A DNA stretch of 64,000 nt from Sphingobium cupriresistens (GTDB lineage: Bacteria > Pseudomonadota > Alphaproteobacteria > Sphingomonadales > Sphingomonadaceae): contig NZ_SEOO01000009.1 in assembly GCF_004152865.1 (NCBI RefSeq), positions 1-64,000 on the forward strand, read 5' to 3'. This document shows, one piece after another, positions 63,813 to 64,000 of the stretch (position 1 is the first letter of the stretch; each line of letters begins with the position of its first letter). A model generated the notes under the pieces. The model was not told where the DNA came from. It ran no database searches and saw nothing but the letters and a program-made list of their open reading frames with translations. The translations under genes and the position numbers were made by a program.

Positions 63813-64000
63813 TCCGCTGCCTCCATGACGGGGGCGCTATCCTTGTTTTCATTGATGCGGCGCTCGATTTCCGGGCGGAAATGCTTGATGAGTCCCTGGA
63901 TCGGCCATGCCGCCGCGTCGCCCAGCGCGCAGATGGTGTGGCCTTCGACCTGCTTGGTCACCTGGTGCAGCATGTCGATTTCGGACAGGTCGGCGTCGCC
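63809..64000 (-). CDS. nuoF: NADH dehydrogenase I subunit F, C-terminal part
   Basis: Last 63 residues of NuoF, the FMN- and NADH-binding subunit, cut by the window's right edge. The segment [25 protein letters not shown] is a typical C-terminus, and the [4Fe-4S] N3 Cys is in HTICALGD. The tail [14 protein letters not shown] ends in TGA at 63811-63809, overlapping the next gene by three to four bases. Confidence 0.93.
   Translation of the reverse strand, partial: GDADLSEIDMLHQVTKQVEGHTICALGDAAAWPIQGLIKHFRPEIERRINENKDSAPVMEAAE

Overview
The window is chromosomal DNA of a sphingomonad (Alphaproteobacteria, Sphingomonadaceae; Sphingobium/Sphingomonas/Novosphingobium-like). The signs are high GC, gene order typical of the group (dusB-ntrB next to ispDF; lipA-coq10), a fused IspDF, an alphaproteobacterial SOS box (GTTC-N7-GTTC) before lexA, and a circularly permuted two-piece tmRNA with the tag ANDNEALAIAA. 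Apart from a possible insertion junction at the extreme left edge, it is housekeeping-rich.

Layout. 1-7.7 kb: broken start of ntrB, dusB, then ispDF, pncC, the lipA-coq10 pair, a carbonic anhydrase/NYN/acylphosphatase operon and a di-haem cytochrome c peroxidase. 7.9-11.8 kb: ettA-type ABC-F ATPase, an exported M28 peptidase, a tiny Asn/Ala-rich lipoprotein, a 25-residue membrane peptide and tRNA-Pro(UGG). 11.8-23.7 kb: a complete 13-gene type II secretion operon (gspC to gspO, minus strand), nearly every gene overlapping the next. 23.9-31.1 kb: a 2OG-Fe(II) oxygenase, a CYTH-CHAD (polyphosphate-type) protein, a beta-helix surface lipoprotein, a TonB-dependent receptor and a small exported TPR protein. 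31.4-31.8 kb: ssrA (minus strand). 31.9-37.6 kb: NRDE protein, trpG, trpD-trpC-moaC-moeA and lexA. 37.6-42.6 kb: comEC, gltX, gltA. 42.6-49.5 kb: a signalling-like cluster (sensor kinase, DUF2336 protein, nucleotidyltransferase-like membrane protein, HPt) facing a TipN-like polar coiled-coil protein. 49.5-64 kb: one long minus-strand run: nuoF (partial), an unknown exported protein, nuoGHIJKLMN, birA, coaX, rnj, a DUF1467 protein and an AAC(6')-like acetyltransferase.

Two themes stand out. First, PhoB-type direct repeats (CTGTCAT-like 7-mers in 11-bp register) lie upstream of gspC and, with 22-bp spacing, upstream of the lipoprotein/TonB-receptor pair; with the CYTH-CHAD protein between them this suggests a phosphate-starvation module joining secretion, surface lipoprotein and nutrient uptake. 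Second, the cluster beside the TipN-like gene encodes a histidine kinase whose phospho-accepting His is replaced by Arg and an HPt protein whose His is replaced by Trp, i.e. a phosphorelay-shaped module that seems unable to relay phosphate. Smaller curiosities: repetitive palindromic DNA read in frame inside the gspG leader, a 33-bp repeat that triplicates a pseudo cleavage site in the gspJ leader, and an unexplained exported protein wedged between nuoF and nuoG.
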